Assembly: GCA_008802785.1 (NCBI GenBank)
Contig: VUYT01000011.1
Coordinates: forward strand, 372,001 to 436,000
Length of the DNA: 64,000 nucleotides
From: Symmetrospora coprosmae
Taxonomy: Eukaryota > Basidiomycota > Cystobasidiomycetes > Symmetrosporaceae
Direction of reading: 5' to 3'
Positions 34,945 to 44,803 of the stretch are shown here, one piece after another. The position numbers were made by a program, and so were the translations under genes. The notes beneath the pieces were generated by a model. That model saw nothing but the letters and a program-made list of their open reading frames with translations, did not search any database and had not been told where the DNA came from. Each line of letters starts with the position of its first letter. Position 1 is the first letter of the stretch.

Positions 34945-35310
34945 GCGAGGAGGAAAGGGAGAGCGCAGTGAACAAGGCGGCACGTGATGCCTGCGCAGAC
35001 AGTGCACGATGACGGGGTAACAACAGCAGCATACGAGCATCAAGCTGTTGGTGCGCGGCTAGACCCTCTTCGACCTAAAGGAATACCACCTGCGTCATGG
35101 CGGCCCGAAGGCCGCGCCCCTTTCGGCACTACGCCCGTGCAGGCGTAGCTCGAAGCCTGCTTGCACGCGTACTGCACGGGGGCGAAAGGCGTATTCTTTG
35201 GGAGAGGACGTCGCGCGGAAAGTCTCTCGCGACTGTTGCACTCTTGTAGAGACCGCTCGAAGGCGGAATGGGGCGGCGTGACGGAGGGACCACTCTAGGC
35301 ACCGCAATCG

Positions 35311-36609
35311 TCATGGCGCTCGCAGCTCGGCAGTCCAGACGACCGGCTTGTCCGTCGTGACTGTGACAGTGTCGCTGACGAGATGGTTGGATGTCGAGAG
35401 CATTGTGTCGAATGACGTCTCGGCGTCGTCTGCGGCGCAATCAGTCGGGAACGGGCAGCGTCAGCGTCCGTGTCATCATTGCGGCGGCTTGCAAGCAGCG
35501 CAGTGCGAGAAGGGGGCAGAAGGAGGGGGAGCGGAACGCACCGAGATTCCACTCCAGCCCTGTCGTAGTCACTTTGGCAGAGTCGACACCGACAGGGAGA
35601 ATCCCGCACGTCTTGCCCAAGAGCGCGTGCGGGAGGTAGAGCTCATGAGAACCCTGAGAGGAAGCGAGTGAGAGCGAGGCATTTAGCTCGTCAGCGAGGG
35701 ATTGCCGAACACGCCTGCACGGTCCATTCGAGCCAAGCTCGGATTGAGGGGTTCCGGGACCTAGTCCAGCGAGTACTTACAGCGTCCAGCACACACGTCA
35801 GGCTCTCCTCGCTCACGATCCATGCCCACTCGCGCTCCTTGCGCAGCTTGTATAGCGCATGCAGCGTGTGTGCAGTCTGGTCCAAGCGCCCGGACAGACC
35901 TCCGTACACTACGAGCTGGTGCTGGGAGAGACCCGAGGCCTGTCATGATTAGCTGCAACGTCGCACTTCGGAAGGAAGGGTGGCACTCACAATTTTGCCC
36001 GATGTTGCCTCCTGCGCCTCGAGTGCCTTGATGCATTTGCCAAGGTCCGTCGCGTACTGGTCGCCATCCCGCTCGACGGGGACGCCCTGTTCAAGAGAGC
36101 CAACTCTAGAGTCTACTGCAGATAATGGCGAGGAGAGAGACTGGCAGGACGCACCTTGCTGGCATAGTACTGCCTCACATTGTCCCTGAGCGAGTCGAGG
36201 TCTCCCTTGATGAGGTCGGGGATGAATCTGTCTTTAGAGTGCCAGTCAGGTCCGGCAGGGACAGGGACAGACTACGACGCAGCGTGACGACACACGCACG
36301 CATCATCGTCGCCAAAGACGTCGTATACGCGGTTCGCGCCTCCGTCTGCACAGTATCGTATACTAGCTGTGTGCGTCCGAGCGTCCCAGGGCGATTCATC
36401 AGCTTGGGCCAACGGTGCGGCCGCCCTGGAGCGACGGACGACGCGTGCGCACCGTTCTTCCAGACAGTTGCGAAGACGTCGCGGCGGATGATGGGCGTGT
36501 TGATGACGATGAGGGCCGTCTCGAGCGGGCTGGCAGCAGCAGTGCTGTCAGAGGTGCTATCCTCGCTGCTGCTGCCGCCGAGGAAGGGCACAGGGTTCCA
36601 TCGCTTCAT
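35311..36609 (-). CDS. THI80: Thiamine pyrophosphokinase
   Basis: Makes thiamine pyrophosphate from thiamine and ATP, in the cytosol. The start MKRWNPVPFLGGSSSEDS opens a Ser-rich leader. The core follows as ALIVINTPI and VFATVWKN; after an intron, YCADGGANRVYDVFGDDD (substrate-pocket block); then FIPDLIKGDLDSLRDNVRQY with GDLDS; and GVPVERDGDQYATDLGKCIK (the D-Q-x-T-D block). The second domain has QLVVYGGLSGRLDQTAHTLH, SHELYLPHALLGKTCGILPV, TTGLEWNL, TSNHLVSDTVTVTTDKPVVW and the end TAELRAP. All expected parts are visible over about six exons. It is divergent from the SIS-domain gene. Confidence 0.9.
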
Positions 36610-37228
36610 CTTGGCTGCGGAGAGACGGGGTGCGCGATGGAAGGGTCTTGCATCGTCAGGATTCGAATTGCGGACGTTGGGCGACGCCTGCACGCCGGTA
36701 CATACATGTACGTGCAGCTGACTCACCACCACCACTTTGCATATGAGCGGATGTCGTCATGCGCGGGCTTGGGTGCAAGGCAAGAGCCTAGGCCCAGGCC
36801 GAGGCCCGTGATGCTTGACAGGTAGGAGCGCGACCACTGCCATCGGCGCAGTACATACTGCACCGATGTGGCTTTCCCGATGGACGGACGAGATACTAGT
36901 AGCGGTACAGCTGCACCCGCGATGTATGACAAGTCCTGTCCGCATTCTACGAGTACAGTATGCCTGCGTTCCTGTTCCTTGCCTGCCGCATGATTGCGCT
37001 GCTGTGTGCGCACGTGCGCAGCCTGGACCTGGCTCTATCGGCTTTATCGGCCTTTTATCGCCGCGACGCGATGCGATCGATTCTCGATGCGACGGATTGT
37101 GACGGAGACGGAGAAAGGGCGATGGTGTCAGCGGCCATGGCAAGCCCCGCGCAAGCACGCGCGTCCTTTTCAGGCTCAACATCAAGCATCAGAAAGGACC
37201 ATCAGCATCGCAGGACACGGGCAGGGAC
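36610..37228. other. Divergent intergenic region, THI80 / SIS-domain gene
   Basis: About 620 bp with no supported gene; it should contain both promoters. If thiamine controls THI80, a TPP riboswitch would most likely be in an intron or leader here, but I could not recognise its conserved core. Confidence 0.45.
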
Positions 37229-38756
37229 ATGGACCAGCTCTCATCCTCTCTCGACTACTCACAACGGCTGCAAATTTGCCCCCTCAACATGGACATCACC
37301 GCCGTGGACTACCTCCTCGCAAAGGGCAAAGCGGCGGCGTCGCCTTCCTCAATCTCAATGACGGAGCCCGAGGCGCCCCTGTCGTCCACATCCGAGCTGG
37401 AAAGCGACTTTATCAGCTCGGAGCCCTCCAGCTCGAGCGCGGCCTCTCCCATCACATCGGCACTCGCATCGCCCGTCCTGTCGCCCACCGACAACATCAG
37501 CGAGCCCATCGTCATTGTCGAGGCTGGCTCGACCTCGAGCTCGAGCTCGGTCACGCTCCCCGAGCTCGATTTCGATCTGGATCTCGACCGAGATTCAGAG
37601 CGCAAGCATCACCACCAGCGCCATCGCCGGGCAGCTCGTCCCCACTTGCGCTCAGTGCCCACTGCCCGCCCTTCCCTGCCTTCGTCATCGGCCACTCCGT
37701 CCGCGAGTGCTGGGCATAGCAGCCATGGACGGAGAAGCACGTCACGCAGGAGCCGGCAGCGCTATGGCGCCGACCTCATCCGGAGGGAGGCAAAGGCTCT
37801 TCTAGATCTAGCAGAGAAGCTCGACAGGGATGGAGAGGACGAGGACGAGGACGAGGACGAACAGCATGCAGAGGATGCGGAAAGCGACGGCGACGAGGCC
37901 GATGACGATATGCGGCCTGAGGAGGCGGCACTGGCAAACGCTCGCCACCTCGCTCGTCGGGCTGCTGCCTCGACAGTCTCGAGCTCGAACTCGACCACTA
38001 CACCGCGACGCCGCACACTTACAACCTTCACCGACGCTCTCGATGCCTTGTCCACAATGAGCAAGTTCGGCAAGGTCGTCATCACTGGCGTGGGCAAGTC
38101 TGGCCTGCTGGCTCGAAAAGCTGTGGCGACCTTCAACTCCCTAGGTGCGTCTTGCCTAATCTCTCTATCGCGGCTAATACACGCACCCTGCTGATGCTGC
38201 GATGTCGTCCCGCGCTACAGGCATTCAGAGCACCTTCCTTCACCCCGTCGAGGCGCTGCACGGCGACCTGGGCTCCATCTCGCCGCACGGCGTCGACGTG
38301 TTGATCCTCGTCTCATATTCTGGCAAGACAGCCGAGCTCTTGTCGCTCATAAAGTCGCTGCGCAAGGACCCGCCCCCGCACCAGCACTGCCACGCCATCA
38401 TCTCGCTCACCACGCCCAACTCGCCCCTCGCGCAGGCAAGCGACGTCAGCCTCGACGTCAGCTTGGAAAAGGATGAGGAGGCAGACCCGGCTGTCCCTGC
38501 GCCAACGAGCAGCGTCCTCGCTGCCCTCGCCATGCTCGACAGCTTGGCGCTCACGCTGCTCCGCGAGCGTGTCGGGTGGGACGCCGACCCCGTAGAGCGG
38601 AAAGCGACATTTAGAGAGTTTCACCCAGGAGGTGAGTGCCCGGGCTGATTGTCTCTTCTAGCAGCAGGTGGCTGATCTTGATTTCGCTTCGCTTCACCAC
38701 TGACAGGATCCCTCGGCCAGCAGATGGGACTTCCACCTGCTGCAGCACAGAAGTAG
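37229..38756 (+). CDS. SIS-domain sugar-phosphate isomerase-like protein
   Basis: Three exons keep frame: 37229-38144, 38221-38631 and 38707-38756 (introns of 76 and 75 nt). The first 270 residues are Ser-rich, then Arg/His-rich, then acidic (a run of Glu-Asp pairs). The SIS fold starts with FGKVVITGVGKSGLLARKAV, then IQSTFLHPVEALHGDLGSIS, DVLILVSYSGKTAELLSLIK and CHAIISLTTPNSPLAQASDV, and ends at the family-like REFHPGGSLGQQM. The GVGKSG, HP-EALHGDLG and SYSGKT blocks match bacterial KdsD/KpsF/GutQ arabinose-5-phosphate isomerases. Fungi make no KDO, so the substrate is unknown. CBS domains, present in KdsD, are absent. An alternative start is MDITAVDYLL at 37289. Confidence 0.85.
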
Positions 38757-39088
38757 ACAAGCGCGGCATGCATTCAGTGCGCAGTTGCAGTCAGCATGAC
38801 GCGTTTGGATGGAGTTTCTGCCACATCAGTGCCGATAGGGCATTCACTACCATGAAACACCCAGGTATCTGCACATTTTTTCGCCTCTTTCCCCCATCTA
38901 TGTCATTACGGCCTGTCTTGTCGTATAGCTACGCAGCACCACTCTATTCTTGACTCCCAGCATTGTCAATGTACATAGACTAAAGTCAACAAGTGTAGCC
39001 CTTCCGTATTTCCCCAAAACATCCAGCATGCAACGCAGAGCATGTTCACTCTCTCCTCATGCTCGGTAAGAGTCGGAGACAGCAATGA
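38757..39088. other. Convergent intergenic region
   Basis: The region lies between the stop of the SIS-domain gene and the stop of the flavoprotein gene. It is AT-richer than its surroundings and should hold both 3' ends. No gene was seen. Confidence 0.5.
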
Positions 39089-40694
39089 CTACGCTCCATC
39101 CGCGACTTCCACAAGCAGCGCATTCCCAGGCGTGCTGATGACCGGCTGCGGCTTGTTCTCCTGCCCAGGCGGGTCGAGCGCGCTCGGGGCGCCGAGGATG
39201 GTCTTTGCCATGCCTTCCATGATGTGCGAGCCGTCCTCGTTCGCAAGCTCGGCGTACCACTCGTGCGTCTGCTCCTCGCCGTCCAGCGCATGCGTCACGG
39301 CTGCACGCTTGCGCGCGCGGAGGACGGTCTCGCCCACGCGGGTGCCGCGCTCGGCCTGATACTGCGTGCATATCGCCTGCAGCGCCGATGCGGGCGGCGC
39401 GGTGTCCGCAGAGAGTGAGGCAGCTTTGATGAGGTGCGCGAGGACGAACGCGTCCTCCATGGCGAGGCACCCGCCCTGACCCAGGTCTGGCGCCGTCGCG
39501 TGTGCCGCGTCGCCGATGAGCGCCGCGCGCCCAGACGCGTCGACGAGCGTCGGCAGCGTGTCCGTGTCGCAGATCTCGACGCGCGCAATGCTCGCCGGAT
39601 CCAGGTTGTCGATGAGCAGCTGCACGCTCTCGTGCCACCCGGCAAAGTACCGCTTCAGCTCGGGCTTGACCCCATCCGGGTCCGTCGCGGTGCCTCGTGG
39701 CAAGGTGCAGTCGAAGAAGACGTAGAAGCGCGAGTCGGACATGGGCATCATCGAGACGCGCTTGCCTTCGCCGCTGTATATGCAAGGAAGATAGAACAAG
39801 CGCATTGTAAGACGCAAAGTCAGCTGTGAAACTGGATTATGAAGGCATGGGCAACGCCAAAGTGGTCCGCCCACACAAATTGCGTCCAGGTGACGGGGTC
39901 TAGCGTGCCCTGTAGATGGACGTGTCTCGCGTCAGCCCTACCGGCTCCCTCTTCCAAATGACCGAGTAGCGCACCTTGACGGCCGCCTGGGGCACAGCAG
40001 CATTAAAGTTGATGTACCCGACATACTTCCTCTCTACGTTACTCCGGCAGATCCTATTCCGCAGCTTGCTGTGCGTCCCATCCGCGACAATGAGAAAGTC
40101 GCCCTGCTCAGTCGAGCCGTCGGCGAAAGTGACAGTCACGCCGTCGTCCGTGGGTGTATAGTCGACGACTTGCTTGTTGAGAGTGACGGTCCCCGGGCGC
40201 ACGCCGTCGTACAGGAGCTTTTGGAGGTCCGTCCGGGCTATCGGGCACGCGCGCGACTTGACCTGCGGGCGGGCGTGTGTCGGTCCCTCGTCAGCTCAGC
40301 TCAGCAGCGGAGGGCGGGCGAGACGGGCAAGCGGGTGTGAGGGAAAGAGCGAGGACTCACCCGCGTGTACAGCGGCTCGAGCGAGAAGTCAGTGAAAGTC
40401 TCGCCCGTGTCGTGCTTGCGATACGCCATGCGGTCCATCTGCCCCGCGTACGGCATAGGGTCCAGCCCGAACGCCTTCAGGCACTTTACGCCGTTCGACC
40501 AGACTGCATGCACATCTCATCTCAGCGAATGGAGTATGTGGAAAGGGGAAGCGACTAGACGCACCGGAGATGGCCGCGCCAATGGGCCGCATCTCCTTGA
40601 CCCGGTCAAACGAGACGACGTCGTGCCCGTCCTTCTGCAGCGCAATGGCCGCGGAGAGGCCGCCGACGCCTGCGCCGGCGATGATGACCTTCAT
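39089..40694 (-). CDS. FAD-dependent urate hydroxylase-like monooxygenase (HpxO type)
   Basis: Single-component flavin monooxygenase. The start is MKVIIAGAGVGGLSAAIALQ (FAD-binding GxGxxG). Further blocks are PIGAAIS with VWSNGVKCLKAFGLDP, MDRMAYRKHDTGETFTDFSL, SRACPIARTDLQKLLYDGV, FLIVADGTHSKLRNRI (DG motif), GEGKRVSMMPMSDSRFYVFF, KRYFAGWHESVQLLIDNLDP, and ALIGDAAHATAPDLGQGGCL (GD motif) followed by AMEDAFVLAHL. The tail has RARKRAAVTHALDG and WYAELANEDGSHIMEGMAKT. This long co-linear match, including GEGKRVS-MP and RYFAGW, fits bacterial HpxO, which turns urate into 5-hydroxyisourate, better than salicylate hydroxylases. The C-terminus (EVADGA) has no peroxisomal SKL signal. About five short introns interrupt it. 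The reaction is inferred from similarity recalled from memory. Confidence 0.8.
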
Positions 40695-41694
40695 TGCTAT
40701 GCTCAGAGCTGGCTGTATCGGAGAGAGGGAACGTGCGAGATGGCAAGGAGCAGAGGAGCAGCCTTGTCTCTGCTGTGTCTTTCTGCGAGATAAGCGGGCG
40801 CGACCGATAAGCAGATCCCGCCGCCGCTGCCGACAGATCAACCACTGCAGAAGGACGGTCAGCGATGGACACGCAAGACCTTCCGTCGTGGAGGAGCACG
40901 GCTACGGTACCCTAGCACTCTGCAGCAGGATCGCAACGAGTCGGGAGACGATGCAGCAAGGCGCACACACCCGCACGTGACTGCGTCGACGAGGTTGGTC
41001 GGTCGCACAGAGACACAGCCTGAGGCAGACCATGCGCAGCAAGCATTACTCATACACTGCGGTAAGCGTCCGAAGCCAGTGTGTATCACCGCAGTCGAAG
41101 CCAGTATGTATACTGCGAAAAGCTGCCGTGGATGAGGAGAACCGCTAGTCTAAGCTACAAGAGTGGGGATGATCATCCAAGCTCGAAGGAGAACCGTTCA
41201 CGCGCGCGCAGGAGAAGGCACCACCGTTCCACCACAATGCCCTTTCCTCGACTGTTACCGCATCCCTCTGTTTTTGGAGGCATCCATATAGCCGACGATA
41301 CGAGCAGTCACGCACCAGCCCTGCCGACCCGAGACATCGAGACAGTCCAACCGAAGCAGAACGGCAGCCCAGGAAAAGCGAGGCTGTTCCGCGCACGGTA
41401 AGCTACAGCGTCAGAACAGCCCTCCTCTGCTCCGTGAGAAGCGAGAAAGGCGTTCGAGCGAGCACGCATGCGCAGTCTGCCCCGCCTTCTGGGTCCCGCA
41501 TCGCCTGGGTGGTCTGCCTCATTGCCCAGATCGCGAGGCCGGATCTGGTGCCCTTTCGCCAGTTGATGATGTCGCTCCTACGGTGGAAATGCGATGCGAT
41601 GTCGAACCCTGCGGGTGGCGATAGTGGAGTGGTCGACCAGGTGAAGAAGAAGACGGCGAAGAAGAGTCGAAAGAAGCCAAATCAAAAGAGTCGC
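40695..41694. other. Intergenic 1.0 kb
   Basis: Upstream of the flavoprotein gene and downstream of the bZIP gene, both on the minus strand. No supported coding sequence; one inverted/direct repeat patch is listed separately. Confidence 0.5.
41056..41111. repeat. Nested inverted and direct repeat upstream of the flavoprotein gene
   Basis: Two 15 bp copies of gaagccagt(g/a)tgtat lie at 41072-41086 and 41097-41111, one base different, 25 bp apart. They overlap an 8 bp inverted pair, actgcggt at 41056 and accgcagt at 41088. The arrangement could be a protein-binding site for the flavoprotein promoter about 370 bp away. Confidence 0.6.
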
Positions 41695-43076
41695 CTAAGC
41701 CGCGATCCCTCCCGGGCCAGAGCCAGCAAGAAGCGCATCAATGCTCATTCCGAAGAACATGTCGTTGGCGCCCTCGTCCCCTTCGGCCGCTGTCATAGCT
41801 GACACAGGCGCGCTCGTGGTATAATCGCCCGTCCCGCTAAAAGTGAACGAGAACGAGCTGAGGATCGAGTCTATCTCTGCCTGCTCGCGGGTCGACGGCT
41901 GATGCTCGTCGATCTCGCTGTCGTCGATGAGCAGGTGGTGGGAGTAACCACTAAGCTCAGCCGGAGTTTGGGCTGGCTCGACAATGCCGACGATGCTGGG
42001 GAGGGGCGCCGTCGGTGCTGCAGGCTCCATGTCGACTGGGGCGGCCGCCGGGATGGGCAAGAGGAACTCGTCAAAGATCGACTGGAGGTCCTCTTGCTGC
42101 TCGCTGTCGCCACCGATGTCGGCGCTGGCTGCTTCCGGCTGCTGGTCGCTGCCTTCGAACAGCTCAAAGTCCTCGACAAAGGACGGGACGGGCGTGAGGC
42201 CGATCGGGGCCCGAATGGCCTGACCGCTGGTGCTGCTGTTGTGATCGCCGTCGCTGTTGCCGCTGCCATCGCCGCTGATCCCGATGGTGCCCGCCTGGAA
42301 CGGAACAGCGAGTGCATACCCGTAGCATGGGCCTCGCTGCCTACTCCAGGGCAGGCGGTCTCGGGGGTGGCGGCGGACGGCGCGAACGACAGCGACGGGG
42401 TGGGCGACAGGTCGGCCTGACCAGTGATTGATGACGGGTGTAGCACGGGGAGGAGAAGAGGGGAGATGTGGAGGGGTTGTTGCTGGGAGAGACTGGCCGG
42501 GATTGTCTGCTGCGGAGGTGCAGCGGTGGTGTTGGTGGGGGTGGCAGCCAGCTGGACCTGTCTGGTCATTGCCAGCATTGCGCGCTCGAGCCCGACAAAG
42601 CGGTCCTTCATCCCGTCGAGCTCGACCTGCATCCGCTGACTTGTTGCGTTCTCGGCGGCAAGCCGCTCGTTTTCGCTCCTCAGGGCTGCATTTTCGCGAG
42701 CGAGGATGTCGAGACGGGTCGTGGCTTCCTCGAGGCGCGAGCGGAGGGTGTCGTCCTCCTCGCGCTTGCGCTGGCGCGAGCTGGCCGCAGAGAGCCGATT
42801 GCGCTCCTTGCGGGCCAGCTTGCGCGCTTCGACCGAGGTGGCCTCGTCCGAGCCGGTGTGCGACGTAGAGGCGAGGGAGACGGTCTACAGGGGGTGAGCC
42901 GGACGGGGAGGTGTCAGCTGGACAGCGAGGAAGCCAGCGTGAGGCTAGGAAAGACCCACATCGTCGTCATCGTCTGCGACACTCTCGGCTGGCTGCTTGC
43001 CTCTCTGCCGCTTTGAGGGCGGCGTTGTCGCCAAAGACGAGGTCGAGGCGGATGAGGGTGCGCTTCGCTTGGGCAT
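41695..43076 (-). CDS. bZIP transcription factor
   Basis: The start MPKRSAPSSASTSS is followed by a basic stretch (PPSKRQRGKQP) and an acidic DDDDDVG segment. After the first intron comes the bZIP domain. Its basic region is ARKLARKERNRLSAASSRQR with the N-x2-(A)ASSRxR signature. The zipper runs through LEEATTRLDILARENAALRS and ENERLAAENATSQRMQVELD, with leucines or aliphatics about every seven residues. The C-terminal half is Pro/Ser/Gln-rich, then acidic (SFVEDFELFEG, EQQEDLQSIFDEFLLPIP), resembling an activation domain. A 50-nt intron (GTAGGC donor) after TPETACPG restores the frame to AGTIGISGDGSGN. I cannot place it in a named subfamily with confidence; the basic region resembles Hac1/XBP1-like factors. 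Confidence 0.85.
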
Positions 43077-43659
43077 TGTGACGGATGACCGGAGAGCTGT
43101 CTCTGTAGTGGGCGAGCCTGTGTATGTATGTGATCGTGTGCGATGAGGAGTGAAGCAGCTCTCCGGTCTGTCCAGCCGTCGGTGTGCAATTGGGTTGAAT
43201 GTGGATCGATGTCGACGTGTGCGGACGTGGCAGCTGGCTGGCACTGGCAGGAGGGAGAGGGGCACTCCAGGAAAAGGGGGCAGAAACCAATTAAGACGGA
43301 GGCCGCACCGCCTCAGACCGGCTCAGAATGGCAGAAACTGCAAATAAAGGGCATATCGTTCCATCACGTGCGGCTCCTGCATTGGAGGTGCGCGTCGCAG
43401 CTCCGAATGTGGGAGAAGCCGAGCGCGTATGGGCTGCAATTGACACTGTGGGAGTGTGCAGGAGCAACAGAGCGATGCTCTATCGCCTCGATGATGCTGG
43501 TCTGTCGGAACCTCATCGCCGCCGTTCAAGGTGTGTGGCGTGCTCTCTGCCGTCACGCGTCGTCCCGCCTGCTTGGTCAGGCTCAGGCTTGCCTTCCCAC
43601 TCTGCAACGATATCCGCCTGCACAACCCTTAGGCAAATACAGCAGCACCGTCCTCCATC
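43077..43659. other. Divergent intergenic region, bZIP gene / ESS1
   Basis: About 580 bp between two start codons on opposite strands, with no supported gene. Promoters of both genes should lie here. Confidence 0.5.
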
Positions 43660-44323
43660 ATGGCTTCATCAGGTGTACGTGGTGCTCCGTGTGTCGCTCG
43701 TTGTGCCTGTACACGGCTGACCGGCGAGGGTCCCGCCGCAGTGGGAGGTCCGATACAGCAACTCGCGCCAGCGCCCTTACTTTTACAACGAGTCACAGTC
43801 CCTGTCCATCTGGGAGCCGCCTACGTCGCTCTCCGAGGACGACATTGTCAACCTCCCGGGCGCGAGGGAGCACCTCCACCGCAAGCCAGACCCGGACACG
43901 GTCCAGGCGAGCCACCTACTCATCAAGCACAGGGATAGCCGCAGGCCGGCCTCGTGGAAGGAGGTGCGTGCTCGCTGTACCGTGATACATGTAATGTTGT
44001 CACTGCGAGAACGCTGACGCCCCGAGTGACCCGCCCCGCAGCCCATGATCACGCGCACAAAGGACGAAGCCATCACCGAGCTCAAGCAGCACCAGTCCCA
44101 CCTCCTCTCCTTGCCCTCCTCCGACCTCCCCGCAGAGTTCGCAAAGATCGCATCCACCGAGTCGCACTGCTCGTCCCACTCGCACGGGGGCGACCTAGGC
44201 CCCTTTAGGCGCGGACAGATGCAGAAGCCCTTCGAGGACACGACGTTTGGACTCGAGGTGGGACAGATGAGCGACATCGTAGAGACAGACTCTGGGGTGC
44301 ACCTCATTCTCAGGACGGCCTGA
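43660..44323 (+). CDS. ESS1: Parvulin peptidyl-prolyl isomerase Ess1/Pin1
   Basis: Isomerase acting on phospho-Ser/Thr-Pro bonds, best known on the RNA polymerase II C-terminal domain. Three exons keep frame: 43660-43674, 43742-43963 and 44042-44323, giving 172 residues. Exon 1 codes only MASSG; the GTACGT donor and CCGCAG acceptor give an in-frame join to WEVRYSNSRQRPYFYNES, the WW domain, ending IWEPP. The PPIase domain has ASHLLIKHRDSRRPASW, with the His and the Lys/Arg/Arg phosphate pocket. It also has STESHCSSHSHGGDLGPF, with the catalytic Cys, and SGVHLILRTA, with the second catalytic His. All key residues are present. Confidence 0.95.
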
Positions 44324-44640
44324 TTCTCCCGAGACGAGATAGACGGGCATGTATGCAGCCGAGCACAGCGTGCAGATCATGGACCGCCCAAAGCACGCAG
44401 TCCCTGGAGGACGCGCGTATACTGCTGCTCGTTGCATCTCGCTCTGATCACTGACTATGCTGACTACTGTCGCATGACGGCCTGCAAGCACACACGAGCT
44501 GACAGACTGATGCTTGAGCTTCGTTTCCCAAGACCGCTGGCCCGTGTGAACCAGACAGGTCGGCAACAGTCCCCTTGTGGCCACCCAACGAATCGACCGT
44601 CGAGGCTGCGCAAGCTGGAGTACAGCGTAGGACCCTCCCC
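44277..44640 (+). repeat. Duplicated block, first copy (ESS1 3' end plus downstream flank)
   Basis: This stretch is highly similar to 47204-47560. It includes the last codons of ESS1 and then non-coding flank such as ctgctgctcgttgcatctcg and gacaggtcggcaacagtccc, shared by both copies with few differences. It forms the upstream region of the zinc-finger gene that follows. Confidence 0.85.
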
Positions 44641-44803
44641 CCGCTCGGCTTGGCACACCCTGGCCTGCCGACTGGCCAGGCAGGCAGGGTCGCCGGTCTC
44701 CTCTGCTTCCACTCCACTACACAGACCCACTCCGTCCACCCCTCGCATCAGCCCACCCTAGCTTCTGCATACCTTCAGCATAGACACACGAGATCGCAAC
44801 ATC

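Larger units (their letters stand above)
33813..35310. other. Intergenic 1.5 kb with simple repeats
   Basis: No supported gene lies here. The interval separates the start of the orphan gene on the minus strand from the 3' end of the thiamine pyrophosphokinase gene, also on the minus strand. It contains two repeat patches, listed separately. No tRNA B-box was found in it. Confidence 0.5.

Noticed and set aside
36650-36675. Sequence resembling a tRNA B-box (ggattcgaattgcg region)
   Set aside because: No A-box, acceptor stem or anticodon arm could be found at proper spacing on either strand.
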